Positions 36,130 to 49,100 are shown, counted from the first letter of the stretch. The stretch is DNA of 64,000 nt from Burhinus oedicnemus (GCA_008921705.1 VFFE01007601.1:1764963-1828962); one strand, 5' to 3'. Notes: generated by a model from the sequence alone, not told the origin. A program made the numbers and translations.

Positions 36130-36740
36130 TATCCTACTCATCGTCAGCGCTCCTGATCTGTGTCCTGTCTGGGACAGTAGAGAGCAGCAGGGTAAGGAGT
36201 CATCCGAGCTCCTGACATTGCTAAGCTTTTCTATGGGTTCACACAGGTCAGGGGTTTAGTGGTTTGTGTAAGTGGCTGTGGTCCTGCTCCTGAGCCAAAC
36301 CAGACCGGCCGTAGTAGAGACATGGCATCTAGTCACACACTTCCTTATATGACAAATAAAAGTGGCTTATACCATTCTTGGGCAGATTTATGCCATCCAT
36401 CTGCAACCTTGGCAGGCTCACTGGTAACAAAACGGACATGGTTTTGGGCCAGGCGGTGCAACGGGGTGTAAGGGTCACTTTGAAAGGAAGGGAAACCACC
36501 TGTGTTGGGCATGGCTTATAATTTTGCTGGATGCAGCTGCACAGCAGGAATTAGAAAGGGGAAGCCACCATGTGCTCAGGAGGCCGCCTTGTGTCCCTGT
36601 GTGGCTGGAAGTTGTAGCTGCACCGTAGCCCAAGCGGTGGGGACGGAGGAGGTCTCAGCCCCGTGCAAACAGGTCACTCGAGTTCATCCTTGCTCACTTC
36701 TCTCCCTCCTTCTCCAACACAGAGCAGAGTGAATAAAACC
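36130..36740. other. GC-elevated segment, no gene supported
   Basis: Higher GC than the flanks, with Cys- and Gly-rich open frames at 36259-36471 and 36502-36732 (+). A polypyrimidine tract ending in CAACACAG near 36705-36722 resembles a 3' splice site, but no matching coding exon follows. No domain is recognised. Confidence 0.35.
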
Positions 36741-36803
36741 AGTCCTTTTCTGGGGAGAAAGTGGCTGGCTAATACAGGCTCGTCAGTCTTTATGTTCTGG
36801 AAT

Positions 36804-36935
36804 GAGGATTTCCGAAGTTAATTCAGGTCTGTAGGAGTGAAGTCCAATATCACTCTCTTCAAACAGACCGGGAATTTCCAAAGCTAAACCAGGTTTGTAG
36901 GGACAAAGTCTAGTGTTATTCTCTTCAAACAGACT
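36804..36935 (+). repeat. Diverged 66-bp tandem duplication
   Basis: Two adjacent 66-base copies (36804-36869 and 36870-36935) align without gaps. Both contain a TTTCC-AAG start, a GGT-TGTAGG centre and the end CTCTTCAAACAGAC. By hand count they differ at 17 positions, 16 of them transitions, about 74% identity. It is a clean two-unit duplication, probably old. Confidence 0.85.
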
Positions 36936-38693
36936 GTGCAGCCTCCAGTTTGTGTGAGATGTGTTAACAGGACGCTATGCATGTTGTAGCTCCAATTCAT
37001 TTATAGGTTTGCTGTGTTTTTTTTAAATCTGCCTTTTAAGCTCTGCCATTTGTAATTTTCCTTTGACAGCTGGAGAGATGGTGGGAAGGGAGCAGAGCTG
37101 AGATGTTACTTACCTTCTCCCCTTTTGGGGTATAGGCCTCATTTTATGGAACTATTGAAAGTTCTTAGTGGTTTAGTCCCTTTTTGAAGCGCAACAGAAA
37201 GTCACTGCTGCACTGATGTCATCAAAGAAAAATGAGCCGGTATTGAGCTGAAAAGTGCATAAAAAGTTTATGGATCTTTTAAAAAAGTTTTACCATGAAC
37301 TGCAGCAGTGGATTTTAACTTGAACAAAACCAAATCAAGTGTTAAACCTTTCCACATTTAGATGTTGTAATGGTAACCGGGAGTTTAAGGGCAGCGTTGA
37401 GAGAGGTGAAGTGTGTAGTGAAAGACCCTGGCGATGTGCACAGGAGGGGGATCCAGAGCAGGAGCGGGCTGGGCCTGCCGGAAATCGATGCTAAAACTCA
37501 GTTTAACTCGACCGGTGCCAAGAATTTATCACACATCTGTTTTGCCTTGATTTTATATTTAATTATCACCTGCAAAAAGTCTGATTTCTAAGCATTTATT
37601 ATGAAATTAATAAAAGAGTTTACAACGCAGTGCTGTAATGCACTCCGGGGTGTGTCCTGCTGGAGCAGTGCCATTTCCGAAGTTGTTGAAGTTGTTCCTC
37701 ATAAAGTTTGTGCTTCATTTTGTGGTCAGTGCAGAACAATATCCCAGGAAAAATACTGCATAGTTCTGGTAGTGCTTCCTGGCAGAAAGCAAGCTGCCAT
37801 GCATGGCCCCGAAACGTGTAAGGGCTGTGCATATAGCAGCCTTTATTCTGAGCCGTAGGTGATGGGGCAGCGAAGTTACAAAGACTTCCTGATAATCACT
37901 GTTGTGCTATTTGCTCATTTCTTTTCTGGAAAACTCACACAGAAGTTATCCTAATAAATTAAAGATATTCAGTATAAGATGCATCTTTATATATATAAAT
38001 GCATGCATACGTGTTTAAAAAGATGAAGAGCTGGTCCTTAAAAGATGAGGAACCTAAACATGAGGAATCCTTTTGGAGCTAAATAAATAGTTGAAGAGTT
38101 TCTTAGTCCATTGCTGTCTTTTCTCAGCGATGTAGGCAACAGGTGGTATGAGATTAGGTGTCTTTTTGAGTGTTGTGGTTTTGGCTGTCATTGTGTAGGC
38201 CTCAAGTATATTTTAGCACATGTTGAGCGCTTCCATGTAGCAGCAGCCCTGCGTTCTGTGCATGTCAGCACTGTGCAGCCTCTGTCAAGCAGCTTTTTCA
38301 TCTACTGCTTCTCTCCTTTGTCTTTTTCTTTATGTTTTTTAATTTACTTTACTTTCCATAGTGCATCCAAACGTGCTTTCTCCCAACAAGTCAGGAATTT
38401 GATCCACTCAGAAATATAGGACATACTTAAAGAGTTTCTGTCAGTGCGTGGCCAGTATTTTTTTTCCTTTCCCTTTTATCCACTTTTTTTTTTTCAAAAT
38501 TCAGGTTAGTCCTTTTTTAAATTTTTGTTCAAAGGAAACATTATTAAAAGTTTAAGCCTGGTAGATGGAGAAAATTTAGTTAAACAGATCTCTGATACCT
38601 ACAATTACACTTACTGATGGGATAATTGCAGGATGTTGGGTGCAAAATATATGTGCTGAAGTGTCTTTAAAACTTCTGTTCCTTAGTATTATT
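36936..38693. other. Non-coding, nothing recognised
   Basis: No gene is recognised. The frames at 37370-37591, 37601-37858 and 38111-38419 (+) and 37620-37832 (-) were read and lack domain features. T-rich runs occur at 38458-38495. Confidence 0.42.
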
Positions 38694-38772
38694 TCTTTAT
38701 TCAATTAGTATAGTGCCTAAAGGCTGCAACCATAACGAAGACTTCTCTGTACTGAGTATTGCACAGACATAT
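38694..38772 (-). mobile_element. Ancient SINE/LINE tail relic, minus strand
   Basis: Plus-strand words TTAT, TTAGTATAGTGCCTAAAGG, CAACCATAACGAAG and GTATTGCACAGACATAT follow the order of the complement of a common reptilian MIR/L2-type 3' tail (attgtagtagcgcctagaggcc ... gtgctaggcgctgtacaaacac). The match is recalled, not aligned. Confidence 0.42.
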
Positions 38773-39827
38773 GGTATGATTTAGGATGTGAATGGATGAT
38801 GGTGATCAATTCAGTTGTGGTAACTTCATGATTTGCTTCTCAGATGAGTAACGATAACTGATTATGTATTAATTACCACATTGTTGCAATCAATGCTTCC
38901 CTGCAACGGTGGTTTAAACTGATGTACTTTTCTCTGTAATTACAGTGGTTTAGAAGTACGTAATGGGCTAAGAGTTGATTACTTCAGCTCATGCAATGAA
39001 TGGATGGCCCTGGGCTTGTAGCAATTTGATCAACTCCCTATAGCCAGAGCCTTGGGACTGAACCTCTATGAACAGGGTACATGCAGTTTGGGAGAAAAAA
39101 AGACGTGTTACAGCTTAAGTGCAAAAGGAGAAAACTTTCAACGTACCGTACTCTGTCCCATAATGCTGTTCCTGTGTGTGACTGCTCTGTTTTTTTTCTG
39201 CTAACTCCACTAGTGCAGATCTTAGAAATGACAAAAACCTTGCATCAAACCTTGTGGACTAAAATTTCTGCCTCGGCTGTTCAGGTTGGAAAGATACTTT
39301 GTGGTATGGTCCATTGCTCAAAGTGCTGTGGCAGCTTTTTCTTTTGTGGAAAGCGCCTTCCTCCAGTGCCTCGTGCTGCCCAGAAATGCAGAAGCATTTT
39401 ACATATTTGAAGTCAGCACCAAGTCATTCAGAAACTAGCTGGCAACTTACCTGCTTCTTCGGAGCGTAGGTGAAGTTACTGCTTTCTGCCTGGAACCATC
39501 GTGAGTTGGCGATGATGACAGTCACAGATATGTTCTGCACTTATCCAAGCTTCCAAAATACGGAAATTATTCCCTTGTATAGCACAGCAGTCAGAACAGA
39601 AGGCAACATCTATATGATTAAGGTTTATGAGGTCTGCGTTCAAATGCGCTGGCAGATTCGATATAAATCCCCAAAATGAAGTAATATAGAAACAAATCTC
39701 TCCAGAGATGCACGCACTCTGAGAACTTCAAAACCCATCACTGATGGTTTTAGATTGATTTTTTTCAGGATGCTATCTGCTTATTTGGAAGTTATTTAAT
39801 GCCATGTCAAACAGATAATTGATTTGA
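38773..39827. other. Non-coding; homeodomain-word-rich start
   Basis: 38800-38970 holds several words such as GATTATGTATTAATTACC and GTAATTACAG that resemble homeodomain sites. The open frames at 39081-39410 and 39470-39679 have no recognised domain. Confidence 0.4.
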
Positions 39828-39853
39828 ATTTGATATGTACATTTGATATGTAC
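39828..39853. repeat. Exact 13-bp tandem duplication
   Basis: ATTTGATATGTAC is repeated twice head to tail with no mismatch. It is probably a recent slippage or a small duplication. Confidence 0.9.
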
Positions 39854-40838
39854 ACAGTTCCAGTACTGCATTGAGCATATGGGCTACTCTTGTACCTTTT
39901 CTGCTATGAAAACGAGCTGTTTCTGTTTCAGCCAGGCCTGACTGTGGTTTTCCTGTTGCTACAGTCAGCTCCAAAAGTATGCCATGAAGTAAAGGACATG
40001 ACTAATGTTCATTCACAACTTATATAGATAAGCACTAGTTCTTATCTGTTATACTAATGAAGTTAACAAATGCCTGTTAGAGGTAACGCTCTGCTCTTCT
40101 CCCCTTGTGGCCAAAAATTCCCTTAGCTTCTCCTGAAGCCTGTCAGAATTTTAGTTTACAAAGACAGAACAAGTGTGTGATGTGGATTTTTTGGTTTATG
40201 CACTTGATTAAGTTATTGCTTTATAGTCTGTTTATGAAAATTTAACTGTGGAAGTTTTCTCTTAAAATAACAATGACTAGTAATGATGGGATCTATTAAT
40301 ATTGTTAAATAATAAGTAATATTATTTATAGACATACCTTTTCTTCCTAGATATTATAACCTACATAATAATAGTTCTGTGATTTCACTATGAAAAATAG
40401 TTACCTAAGGACTGTGTCCAGTTTCTTTTATTCATCCGCTTGGAAACAAAATCTTATTTTTTGCTTAGAATGCCAACCTGTCTGACACTGTCCATTTTAA
40501 ACAAATTATTTTAACTTTTGAGGTATAAATACGCCATCAATTTGGTTGTAGGTGTGGAGGCCAGCAGCAGAAATCAAGGTTTTATCTGTTCTCCAGAGTG
40601 TAATCTTAAGTAAGACTTAACATGACTGAGTTTAAAATGGACTGTTTCTGGAAAAATGCTTCCTCCTTTTGCTCAGTACCTCCATGTACTTCTTAACTGA
40701 TCCTTCACTTTCTGACAAAAAGATATTTCCCTTCTTTACTTTTTTTAAAAATGTTGCAGCGATTGTATTTGTTCCGTGAAACACTACTTAAAATTTGTTA
40801 CCCAGCGATTTGGAAATGGTGAAGAGGTGGGAATTCAG
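39854..40838. other. Non-coding, nothing recognised
   Basis: AT-rich sequence with no gene or repeat family recognised. Confidence 0.45.
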
Positions 40839-40880
40839 TGTGTTTATACAGCGCCTAGTACAGTTGGATCCCAGTCTCTT
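40839..40880 (+). mobile_element. Short MIR/L2-type tail relic, plus strand
   Basis: TGTTTATACAGCGCCTAGTA followed by CAGTTGGATCCCAGTCTC closely follows the order of a reptilian SINE/LINE tail (tgtacagcgcctagcacaatggggtcc). Only about 40 bp is recognisable. Confidence 0.45.
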
Positions 40881-41788
40881 AGAAAGCAAACATTAATATG
40901 CAGTTTTGCATACCATCAATGCAGTTTTTAAATGTTACATTTTTAGACTCTTAAAACCTTAGTTCTAAAGATATGCAAGTTAGAAATTAATTGAATTAGG
41001 GCTTCAGATTCTGACTTCAATTTGTACTATCAATGGGCAGAAAAATATAACTCTGAACTCAAAAAATTTTGTTTGAAATTAGGTAATAAACCTATTATTA
41101 TCCTGTGATGTAACTTGATGTGGTGTCTGGTATAATTGCAGCCATATTGTCAAGTTTACATTCAAATCTAACTGCTACTGAGCATATTGATTGTTGAAGC
41201 TTTTCTTGCTCTCTGGCCGTTGGTGGAAGTTGCAGCGTACTACAATGAGCTATACAGATGTATATTAAGGCTGCCGATGTGCTAAAAGATATCTTTGTGG
41301 TAATTAGAGAGATCATCCCTTGTGAAACCACATATTCCTTTAGTTTTCACATCAAAACGTACACAGGTGGTATTCTTTTGGTGGTAATGGGATTAAGATT
41401 TGGATGGAAAATTATGATATAGGCACATTGAATTTTGCAATGGAAAAAAAGAGTTTTTCTCTTAAACAGTAGGGAAGACCAAATTGGCCATGTGAGGCCA
41501 TTGGCCTTCTGACGTTTTAGCTGGCTATGTTAGTTTATATATTAAAGTTATCTTACTTTATCCTGTGTGTTTTTACTTTATAGAACCTTGGTTTGGCTGC
41601 TTATAGCTAGTGTGTTGAGTTTTTCAAACATCTGATGTCAGTGGATTAAGATAGGGACACCTTGCTTAAGGTGTTTCCAGTCACAGATTCTTAAATGGTA
41701 AGGAAGGACTTGAGCCTGTCTTTCAGTTGTGTTCAGATTAAGGAAAAAATATAAAAAAGGAAAGCAAGGAAAAAAATCATGCAACTAA
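40881..41788. other. Non-coding, nothing recognised
   Basis: AT-rich sequence with no feature recognised. The frame at 41098-41331 (-) has no domain. Confidence 0.45.
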
Positions 41789-41978
41789 AACACTAGACTA
41801 GATCTCAGGAGATCTCAGTTTGGTCCTTTTTTCTGTCACATCCTTCCCATCTGACCTTGCTTCAATCACTTAGATCTTTTACAGTTGTCTAAACCTTTTT
41901 ACACTAATAGTCTTGTCCTTAATCTCTGTTCCATATCTCCTTAATTGTACAAGTGGATTAAAACATCACTGTCTTCAT
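41789..41978 (+). mobile_element. MIR-like SINE relic, plus strand
   Basis: Collinear blocks CACTAGACTAG, CTCAGGAGATCTCAG, TTGGTCC, CTGTCAC, CTGACCTTGCTTCAATCACTTA, AATCTCTGTTCCATATCTCC and TTGTACAAGTGGATTAAAA match the successive parts of the MIR family consensus. That consensus runs from the tRNA-related B-box region through the tgaccttgggcaagtcactta core to cctcagtttccccatctgtaaaatgggg. Divergence is high. This is the best MIR-like copy in the window. Confidence 0.6.
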
Positions 41979-43940
41979 TCTTTACCTCTATATACTGTAT
42001 ATATATACTGTACTGTAAATATACTGTGAATTCTTTGCAGCAGTAGACTGTCAAAGAAAAGTATATAACAGCTGTTAACATCAAGTAATGTAAATCTCAC
42101 TTGGATGTCCAAGTATTACTGTAATATGCAAGAACTGAAAAAAATAATGGACATTGAGCATTTTTCCCCCTAGACTGATTCTAAGTTTATTTTGATCACT
42201 TCCAAACCTGATGTCATTTCACATAAATCACAAAAGTATCAAAATGGGAGCGAGCAAATAACAAGACCTTTCCATAAACCACAAAAGTATGGAGTATTTG
42301 TCACTGTCTTCTGAAGTTGACTATAGCTAGGCACTGTTGTCACCATTAAACCCTCAGTGCATCCTGCTCACATTGTCGGTGTTAAGCAAATTACCAGGTT
42401 CTTAGTTATGAGGGATTTTTTTCCCCAGCCCAGATTTGCAGGAAGTAGGTTTCAGCTTTCCTTCTTAGTACGGCGCATGGTCCGCTTTCCAGGATCACTT
42501 GCGACTTTTGGTTGAAAACGTCAACCAAGTTCTCAAGGGCTTAGAACATTGACAGTGTCCTTGATCTTTCTTGTGCTCTTCCTCTCAGACACTGTAACTG
42601 TGGCTTTGAATCTTTAAGGGTTTTTCAAGTTTTCTAAAAGATGCTGGGAAGAACTTCTGTTTGTGGCATATGTTAGCTTATAGAATGATGTTCTGTGGCT
42701 GCTTCTGAACCAGACATGTATTTGATTCCACTGTTTCTTGCTATTGAACTCTGTCTAATATCCATTTTCCTATGTAGTAATATATTAGTTCTCTCGTTAG
42801 AAACATGTAGTCAGGTTCAATTATTCATTCTTATGAACAGACCTTCCTCTAAGAACATTCACATACCGAGATAACGAGAAAGTTGAGGTGAAATCCATAA
42901 ACACCTAAAGTTTGACCTAAGAACCCAGCCAATAAAATGTTATTATAAGGCCATGGACGTAGATCCCATCTTGCTAAGCTTACTTGTCAGAGCACTTCAG
43001 AAGAGGCGTAGGCAGAGAAAAGGAGAACAAGGACACTGTAAAATGGCAGTTGCAGCTTTTGTTGAGTTGGTTTCATATTCTGTTACTCCATTAAGTCTTG
43101 GGCAGCATGTTCTGAGAGGTTCCAATTCTGTACTGAGCTCCAATGAAGGAAAATATGAGGTCACCTGCAAACCAACTGCAAGAGTCTATGTGCTGTTGTT
43201 GCTCCTCCAAGTCATGCCATTTTAAGCTCATTTTTAAAGACAAAATGTCACCTTAGAAGCATTTGATTTCTGGTTTCATGGAAATGCTGCAGTATGTGCT
43301 TTCAAAGTGATGATGATTTATATTTGTATTCCTTTTTATAGACTTAATGTGTACAGGGATTGAGGAGCAAAACCTTAATGTTAGGGTGCTATTTAAGTAC
43401 ACATTTCTCATGTTCATGAAACAGTATTTATGTACACAGAGAAGGGAACTCAGTTGCTGAACATAACTTTTCATTCCACTTAGTCACGTTTATTGTGTGT
43501 TGTGTATCCACATGTCTCCAGACATGCCACTGAAACTTGCTTCATGGTATATTTCCACAGAGGAGAACATAGTTCGAGTGCAGTTAAGGGTTATCACATG
43601 GTTGTGTAGTTGAGGCAATAGATCAAAGGGACTTTTATGCAATTATGGGGGGATCACTGTCTCAAATGACAAAGCATATGGAAACCATACATTTTTCTTC
43701 ACCTGGTCTGTTTCTTTTAAACCTATGTCTCCAGTCTTTGAAAGCCAGTATTAAAAACACCTATCTTCCTATCTCATGTGCCATTGCTAAGCTCTTGAAT
43801 AGGTGAAAGGATGTTCAGTATAACAGAAGATCCTTAAATTGACTACAGTGGTATGTTCTAGTTGAGGAACTTAGTTAGCAATGACTTGAGCTTTGGTAGA
43901 AATATAAGGATGAAGATAGTAAGCCAACCTGCTAGAGTCT
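41979..43940. other. Non-coding; short local repeats
   Basis: A TA/ACTGTA-rich patch lies at 41990-42027. An 18-bp near-exact direct repeat (CATAAATCACAAAAGTAT and one mismatch) occurs at 42222-42239 and 42273-42290. The frames at 42953-43225 (+) and 43253-43474 (-) show no domain. Confidence 0.45.
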
Positions 43941-44006
43941 GGCCCTTATGCTAGATAAGGGCCAGCATAAGAGCGTTGCCCCAGCATTGCCCTTCCAGCA
44001 TAAGAG
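43941..44006. repeat. Hairpin plus 12-bp direct repeats
   Basis: GGCCCTTAT (43941-43949) and ATAAGGGCC (43955-43963) form a perfect 9-bp inverted repeat around GCTAG. CCAGCATAAGAG then occurs exactly at 43962-43973 and again at 43995-44006. It looks like a small local rearrangement. No known element is recognised. Confidence 0.85.
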
Positions 44007-46084
44007 GGCAATAAAAGGTTATTCAAACTTTGTAGGTAGTATTAGTAAAGGCATGGATTGACCGAATATGGCATGATCACCTTGGAGAAGGATTTTGCCA
44101 AATATTAAAATATTTAAATGTTCCTAGAAGTAGATGGATATTATGTGGGTAAGGACGAATATTGTTTTCAGTTGGGCACTGGAAACTTGGTTATATTTTG
44201 GAATTCCCAGAGGAGAAACGCTGGTATGATGTCTAACAGATAGTGACAGAGGTGATGTCTAAATTAAACATTCATGCTCCTTCACATGGCTATTTGCTGA
44301 AATATTTATGTTAGAATATATTTCATTCTTTTTTATGATTAAAGTTTGCACAAAGTATGCATGTTTGTTTGTGCCCCAGAGATTAGGGTCAGTGCTATGA
44401 TGTGAAAGGCAACTGATTAGATGCTACTTTTGTTTAACAATTATGTATTTATTTATTCATGAGGTTTCAAGTAATTTTAAAAGTATATTATTATTTTTTA
44501 CCTTCATAAACAAAATTGTGTATCTTGAAATCTCACAGGTTTCTATAAAAGGATAGCTATTAGAAATAAGAAAAACAATGGATAATGAACTATAAAAAAG
44601 ACAATCCTATGTCACAGCTTGTAGTCAGAAATTTTAAAAAAAAAATTCTATAAAGGTTAATAGTGGTAATTGGCAACTCTTGATGGGCTTGCTTTTATCA
44701 CGGTAATTTTTTAGATTTGATTAACATAGCATTATGATTAACAAACATTATTGGATTTTTGCAGAATTTTCCCATGTATTGAAGCTTAACACTTTTCAAA
44801 TCATTTGGTCACAAGTGTTTCTGCCAACTGCTTCTAGCCCTACAGTGAAGATACCATTTTTGGTTCTGATCTCTGTAGGTCCTAATATCTAGCTTACATC
44901 TCAAGCTTGCAAATTTGACTTATATGGCACTCCTAAGATCTAGTGTTCCCCAAGTATCCACACCTCCCCAAATGTTTTCACTTATTAACAAAAAACTTTT
45001 TTTGTTTTATCATAGTTTTTCCTATTCTGAATGCTGCTTCAAGTATTTTCCAAGTCTGATGCCTCTTGGCATTACCTCTTCTTGTTTTATCATGCCAGTA
45101 GCTTCCCATTTTCTAGCTCATTGGAAACAACCTTTAAAGTACTTTCTGAGCTATCCCCAACTCAGTTCTTGTCTCCTGTTCTTTATCAGAAGATTGAGTG
45201 CACAGTTGGTCAGCTAATGGTGATTGCCTCCATCACCTGCAGAGTGGTTTTGGCTATTCTTCCACATATAGCGCCTCAACAAAAATTAACTCTGCTCATG
45301 TATTGTGGGTATGATTTCATGCTATAACTAAACTAATCTGATGGTGAGCTACCACTAAAAGGCACAGGTACAGACCTTCTCCTCATCTATACAATAACAG
45401 GTAATTTACTTAATACACGGAGGGTAATTTGCTGAGACCTTTTGATGTACTGCTAACTGTACATTTTGAGATATTTACACTTACTGAACTGAAAATTCAC
45501 CTTGCAGCAGAAATGGGAGGAGGCGTAATGGTCACAGCCTCTGTTCTGAAATAGCTAGTCATCAGATACAACGGTGGAGAATACAGCGAGGCATGGGTGA
45601 ACATACGGAATAGAAAGATAGTGTAATGCCTGTTTCTGTGCTCTCCCATCCTGAGCTCTCATTAATCCAAGCCCTGACATGAGTCAGTACAGCGCAACCA
45701 GTTTATCTAAAGTCTGGCAACAGGAGTGGAATAAATGTCCAGGAAATGTCCATATGGAAGAATGCCCAGCTTTGTCCCTACTGTTGCAAGCTGTTAGACC
45801 TACATGGGCACAATTTTCCCAAGTCTGGCTATCAGTGGGTTTATGGCCATTTTGCTTCAGGAGCATGACACAAGGTATCTGTATGCGTGTCTTAAGCTCT
45901 TTATAAGCGGAAGTTTCAGTAGTGCTTTAAAGTTTTGCAAGATTATTTTTTTTTAAATGTTCGTGTGCCCTTTCGTCACATTTTTCACCTGAATTTTGTA
46001 GTCCTTCAAAGCTTATTTTCTTAAGTGCTTTATGAAATTTTTATTCTTAAGTTTATGATGTTGTCTTTCATTCCAGGGTGATTG
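44007..46084. other. Non-coding, nothing recognised
   Basis: No gene is recognised. Overlapping plus-strand open frames at 44915-45217 and 45031-45327 are hydrophobic Ser/Phe/Leu-rich translations of pyrimidine-rich DNA, without family resemblance. Frames on both strands at 45679-45906 are likewise unconvincing. Confidence 0.42.
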
Positions 46085-46159
46085 CTTTTGTTGAAAGCAA
46101 ATACATTTGTTGAAAATTTATTTGTTGAATTTGTTGAAAATCTATTTGTTGAAAATCTT
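46085..46159. repeat. Minisatellite of TTTGTTGAAAAT-type units
   Basis: Four to five imperfect head-to-tail units share TTTGTTGAA, spaced 10 to 19 bp apart, with AAAATTTA/AAAATCTA linkers. On the minus strand they would read as repeated Phe-Ser-Thr-Asn, which explains the odd open frame 46030-46242. There is no other sign of a protein. Confidence 0.85.
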
Positions 46160-49100
46160 GTTATTGCTACTTGACTTGAGACTAAGCACTGTTCAGAAAA
46201 TATAGCTGTGTATTTTAAACATTGATTTTTCTCACTCTTCACAAATAATTTGAAGAGGTGTATTGCAAATTCCAGTGGATTTATTCGTTCCTATTATGAA
46301 GGCCAACTTAGCAAATTAATTTTTCTTCACTGTTCTTTTGTTTGACATTTTGGCTTGGAGACCATGATAACATTTGCATACTCCATTCTCAGCCTGTTTG
46401 CTGTAAGTTTATCATGATGCTATCCCACAACTTTCCTAAGATTAGAAGATTATCCTTAATTGCCCACCTCTCTTCTAACACTGCTTCCTATTTTTGTACT
46501 TAACACGAGTCAATATTGAGATGCTTCTAAATGAAAGAAATGATATAATTTATGAGAGATTCTTTCAGGAAGATTGTCTGATTACTGAAGATTGGCTACC
46601 ACAATTAAGTAACTCAAGTTAAAATAACTGAAGACAAGATAACTTGAGTTTCAGCTCAAGCTTGTGGCTCAAGGTAAATCACTCTCCTGTGGGCTGAAGT
46701 TCTTACTATACAGAGTTGAAGCTTGGGTATTTTGTACAATTACCTCTTTAACTTGAAGACTTTCTTTTGACATTACAGACATGTCAATTCTAAATTCAGT
46801 TCAATAATATCATCATTAAACACTTATTTTAAGTTAGGTTCCTTCCTCTCCAGTGTCAGGAGACCAGTCTTCCTGGACTAGCACAGACAATTTTGAGTAT
46901 CGCCCTAAGTGAACATTAGCAAGGAATGAATGAGAAATTAGACATTTTGTTATTTTGGAGAGACTGAATGCAGACAAAATACAGTTTACTGAAGATTTTA
47001 TGAAGGAGCACCAGGGTCTTTACTTGATAAACAAATCCAAATCACTGAGATGAAAGCTTAATTCTGGAAATAAATGAGGGCTTTTGTTCGGCAGTTTTTA
47101 TATATTCTAGCCTGCCTATGCTGGGAACACATGGGTTTGAATTCAGGTAGGTAGAATTTACCAGAGAGATTGCCATGAACAGTTCATAGTATTTGACAAA
47201 ATATTTCTTCCTGTAAAGGAAGATTTTTCCGACACATCTCTGAAATACTGTCATCTGTTACTTTCCCTAACACATGTAAGAGGAAAGAACAGCTAACATG
47301 TACTATTGGAAATCAAGCTGAAGAAGCTGAACTCTTTTTCTTCACACTGGTGTTCATGTTTAATATTAAGACCAGTTATCTTCCTGTAATTCCTACTAGC
47401 TTACTGAAGCTTCTGTAAAGAAGATTAAATTTTTTTACAATGGTGAGATGTTATGTGCTTTGATAAGGAAATGTTTCTTTTCTGTAAGTCAGTTGTTAGT
47501 AATACAACAATTATTTGATAATATTTCATTCACAATGGCATGCTTAAAATAGTTGCTGCAATTCATTTTTAAGAAAATAATTACTTGTTTCTAACATCCC
47601 TAAAGAAATAATTATGTAATAAAAAATTACATGACTGACATATTCGTTACCTATAACAAGTGCAAGTATCCTTGAATTTTTAAGCAATTTTGTAGGGTTT
47701 TATATTTAAATATTGAAACCTATTAAAATTGCCCATGGAGATTTGTGGGAGAGGTTATCTATGGGCCTCTGCTAATTAATTATGATATATTTTACTTCCA
47801 TGTGATTTGTCACTACTAGTCCTGTAAGGACTACAGGAAAAATCATTTGTTTAATCTGACTGGGACCTTGTGGCATTTAATTGTAAGCATAACTGTGATA
47901 CAATAAATCCAAATGAATTTGGACAGTGATTAACAGGGAGCTCCTTGATATGGTAATGAGATTAAAAAACTGGTTCCTAAGTGTTTCTGTGGATTTCATT
48001 AACATTTTTGCAACTAAACACTTTTTAGGATAAAACTGGTTGCTTGTTGTTGACCAGTATACATTATTGGTTGACTGTAACCTGCATGAAGATATTTGTT
48101 TGTGTCTATATATAATGTATGAATATTTTTATATATGTGTATATGTGTGTATGGAAAATGCACAAAGAAAATACAATATGGAAGGCTTATGCTGCATTTA
48201 ATTATGATGAGCCAAACAAAAATGCACCATAGACTTAACCTTATAATTACATATATTTCAAGCATCCTAAAATGTACTAGTGAACTAATCACAGATACGT
48301 AGTTCCTGCTCTGAAAGCTTATTAACTAAGACACCTGCAAATATTTAGACATCTGCATAGCTTTACTACTGTGAGTAGTTCTACCGATTTTGTTTATCTG
48401 TTTTTGTAGGATTTATGCCCAAATTTGTCATTACATGGCAAATTTACAACATGAAAAAGAAGGAATAAAAACCCCAGAAGTTTGATATGGTTATTCAGAA
48501 AGCATATATGTTGATCCTTTCAGGTGCTTTGTCATCACATTGCTAGAAAGCTGAAATTTTAAAGAATATTTTTATAATTTTGCAATTTAGCAGAATTATA
48601 ATAAGACTGTAGAGAAGATAAAGAGTATTTCCATTAACAGCACCAAACTGCTACTGGACTTCAAGGCAAAGGAATTTTTTGTTTGTTTATTCTTGCGACT
48701 TGCCTTCTGCTTATTTTAGTCTCTTTCCAAAACTTGGCTCATCTTCCTCTGCTGGTCTTTAAATGGAGTTGATATCATCTCCAATTGTTTGATCATGTTG
48801 TTCTGCTTTATTCTTTTAATACATTTATTGCTGAAAAAAAAATGTGATTAATTGGAAGATTGAAATCCTCATTCTTTGTAACCAGCATTGATGTAGCGAT
48901 GGTGCATTTTTCATATTCTGCCCTGGGAAAATCCTTTTCTAGAAGGAAAAATGGTTCGGTTCCTACAGCTTCTCCATTCCTCAGCGTTATGATTGCTTAA
49001 CTAGAGGTCACTGTCAGTTGTCACTGTAGCTTTGTGTTTCTTCACCAGTAGAGATTAGACTACACCACAAAATGGAGACCTAGCAGAAGTTAGTATTTTG

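Noticed and set aside
36700..36745. Polypyrimidine tract with CAACACAG, followed by AATAAA
   Set aside because: Looks like a 3' splice site and poly(A) signal, but no protein-like exon follows and such words are common by chance.
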